From: Caulobacteraceae bacterium
GTDB taxonomy: Bacteria; Pseudomonadota; Alphaproteobacteria; Caulobacterales; Caulobacteraceae
Assembly: GCA_020852035.1 (NCBI GenBank)
Contig: JADZBR010000318.1
Location: forward strand, 1-15,856
Length of the DNA: 15,856 nucleotides
Reading direction: 5' to 3'
Part shown: piece after piece, positions 15,067 to 15,856 of the stretch
How positions within the stretch are numbered: the first letter of the stretch is position 1
Layout: the number at the start of each line of letters is the position of its first letter
Notes under the pieces: generated by a model
Databases searched by the model: none
Told to the model about the DNA's origin: nothing
The model's input: the letters and a program-made list of their open reading frames with translations, nothing else
Program-made: the position numbers and the translations under genes

Positions 15067-15856
15067 TCAGAAGATCTCGAACAGCCCCGCCGCGCCCATG
15101 CCGCCGCCGACGCACATGGTGACGACGCCGTATTTGGCGCCGCGCCGCTTGCCCTCGTGCAGAACGTGGCCAGTCGCCCGCGCGCCAGTCATGCCATAGG
15201 GGTGGCCGATCGAGATGGCCCCGCCGGAGACATTGTACTTCTCCGGGTCGATGCCGAGGTGGTCGCGGCAGTAGAGGCATTGCGAGGCGAAGGCCTCGTT
15301 CAGCTCCCACATGTCGATGTCGTCCACTTTCAGGCCGTTGCGCTCGAGCAGCTTGGGGATCGCGAACACCGGGCCGATGCCCATCTCCTCGGGGCCGCAG
15401 CCGGCCACGGCCATGCCGCGGTAGGCGCCGAGGGGCTTAAGGCCCAGGCGCTTGGCCTCCTTGGCCTCCATCAGCACCACGGCGGCCGCGCCGTCCGACA
15501 GCTGCGAGGCGTTGCCGGCGGTGACGTACTTGCCTTCCTTGACGTACTGACCGCCCTTGAACACCGGGGCCAGCTTCTGCAGGTCGGCCAGGGTGGTCTG
15601 CGGACGGTTGCCCTCGTCGAGGGTCAGGCGGACCTCCTTCTCGGAGAACTCGCCGGTCTCCTTGTTCTGCACCATCATCACCGAGGCCAGCGGCGCGATC
15701 TCGGCCGTAAAGCGGCCTTCCGACTGGGCCTGGGCGGTGCGCTGCTGCGATTGCAGGGCGTATTCGTCCTGGGCTTCGCGGCTGACGTTGTAACGGTCGG
15801 CCACGATCTCGGCGGTCTCGATCATCGAGGTGTGGATTTCCGGCACGTGCTGGTCG
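15067..15856 (-). CDS. Thiolase (acetyl-CoA acyltransferase), C-terminal part
   Basis: The last 263 codons of a thiolase; the start lies beyond the right edge. Thiolases cleave 3-ketoacyl-CoA with CoA in beta-oxidation or join two acetyl-CoA molecules in the biosynthetic direction. The segment begins DQHVPEIHTSMIETAE and shows the family's later blocks: NEAFASQ (near 15281-15303), GGAISIGHPYGMTGAR with the catalytic histidine (near 15178-15225), and CVGGGMGAAGLFE with the second active-site cysteine (near 15076-15114). The first nucleophilic cysteine block lies outside the window. Sequence such as LGIDPEKYNVSGGA points to the alphaproteobacterial acyl-CoA acyltransferase group rather than a proven PhbA or FadA. 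It ends in TGA with a terminator close behind, and its frame has no break. Confidence 0.93.
   Translation of the reverse strand, partial: DQHVPEIHTSMIETAEIVADRYNVSREAQDEYALQSQQRTAQAQSEGRFTAEIAPLASVMMVQNKETGEFSEKEVRLTLDEGNRPQTTLADLQKLAPVFKGGQYVKEGKYVTAGNASQLSDGAAAVVLMEAKEAKRLGLKPLGAYRGMAVAGCGPEEMGIGPVFAIPKLLERNGLKVDDIDMWELNEAFASQCLYCRDHLGIDPEKYNVSGGAISIGHPYGMTGARATGHVLHEGKRRGAKYGVVTMCVGGGMGAAGLFEIF

Overview
The window looks like a chromosomal segment of a GC-rich alphaproteobacterium, most likely of the Caulobacterales (Caulobacter/Phenylobacterium-like). This rests on the strong G/C bias at third codon positions, two very large TonB-dependent receptors side by side, and a palindromic intergenic element ending in CTAGAGC that resembles repeats known from many alphaproteobacteria. 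The genus is an inference.

Layout. The left edge holds the first 52 codons of a dicarboxylate/amino-acid:cation symporter (minus strand), divergent from an AMP nucleosidase gene (amn, plus). amn converges on an alpha/beta hydrolase gene, and the two stop codons share one CTAG. Upstream of the hydrolase on the minus strand is a 654-residue multi-pass membrane protein with a C-terminal soluble domain, resembling DUF6311-type GT-C-like proteins. Divergent from it is a tight plus-strand cluster at 4636-8001: a PIG-V-like GT-C mannosyltransferase, a GtrB/ArnC-like polyprenyl-phosphate glycosyltransferase, a SAM methyltransferase and a GtrA-like membrane protein. The last three overlap at stop/start codons. 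Together they read as a cell-envelope glycosylation module: a cytoplasmic enzyme charges a polyprenyl carrier, GtrA helps flip it, and one or two GT-C enzymes use it in the periplasm. The methyltransferase may modify the glycan.

The right half is on the minus strand. Two paralogous TonB-dependent receptors lie in tandem (14751 to 11581, then 11181 to 8167) with nearly identical signal peptides and TonB-box/plug starts. Each has a strong GGGGAGGA ribosome-binding site and its own similar promoter-like motif (TTGTSC, 16 bp, TAAGGT). A 106-bp repeat element sits on the stop codon of the downstream receptor, between the gene and its terminator. The right edge holds the C-terminal 263 codons of a thiolase with its own terminator.

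The clearest oddities are an apparent CTG start in the GtrB-like gene, the repeat that supplies the stop codon of a receptor gene, the matching promoters of the receptor pair, and an 18-bp palindrome at the start of one receptor gene. No tRNA, rRNA, CRISPR array, transposase or phage gene was seen. No clearly new defence or mobile system is visible. The glycosylation module is the best candidate for undescribed biology, in its substrate rather than its parts.
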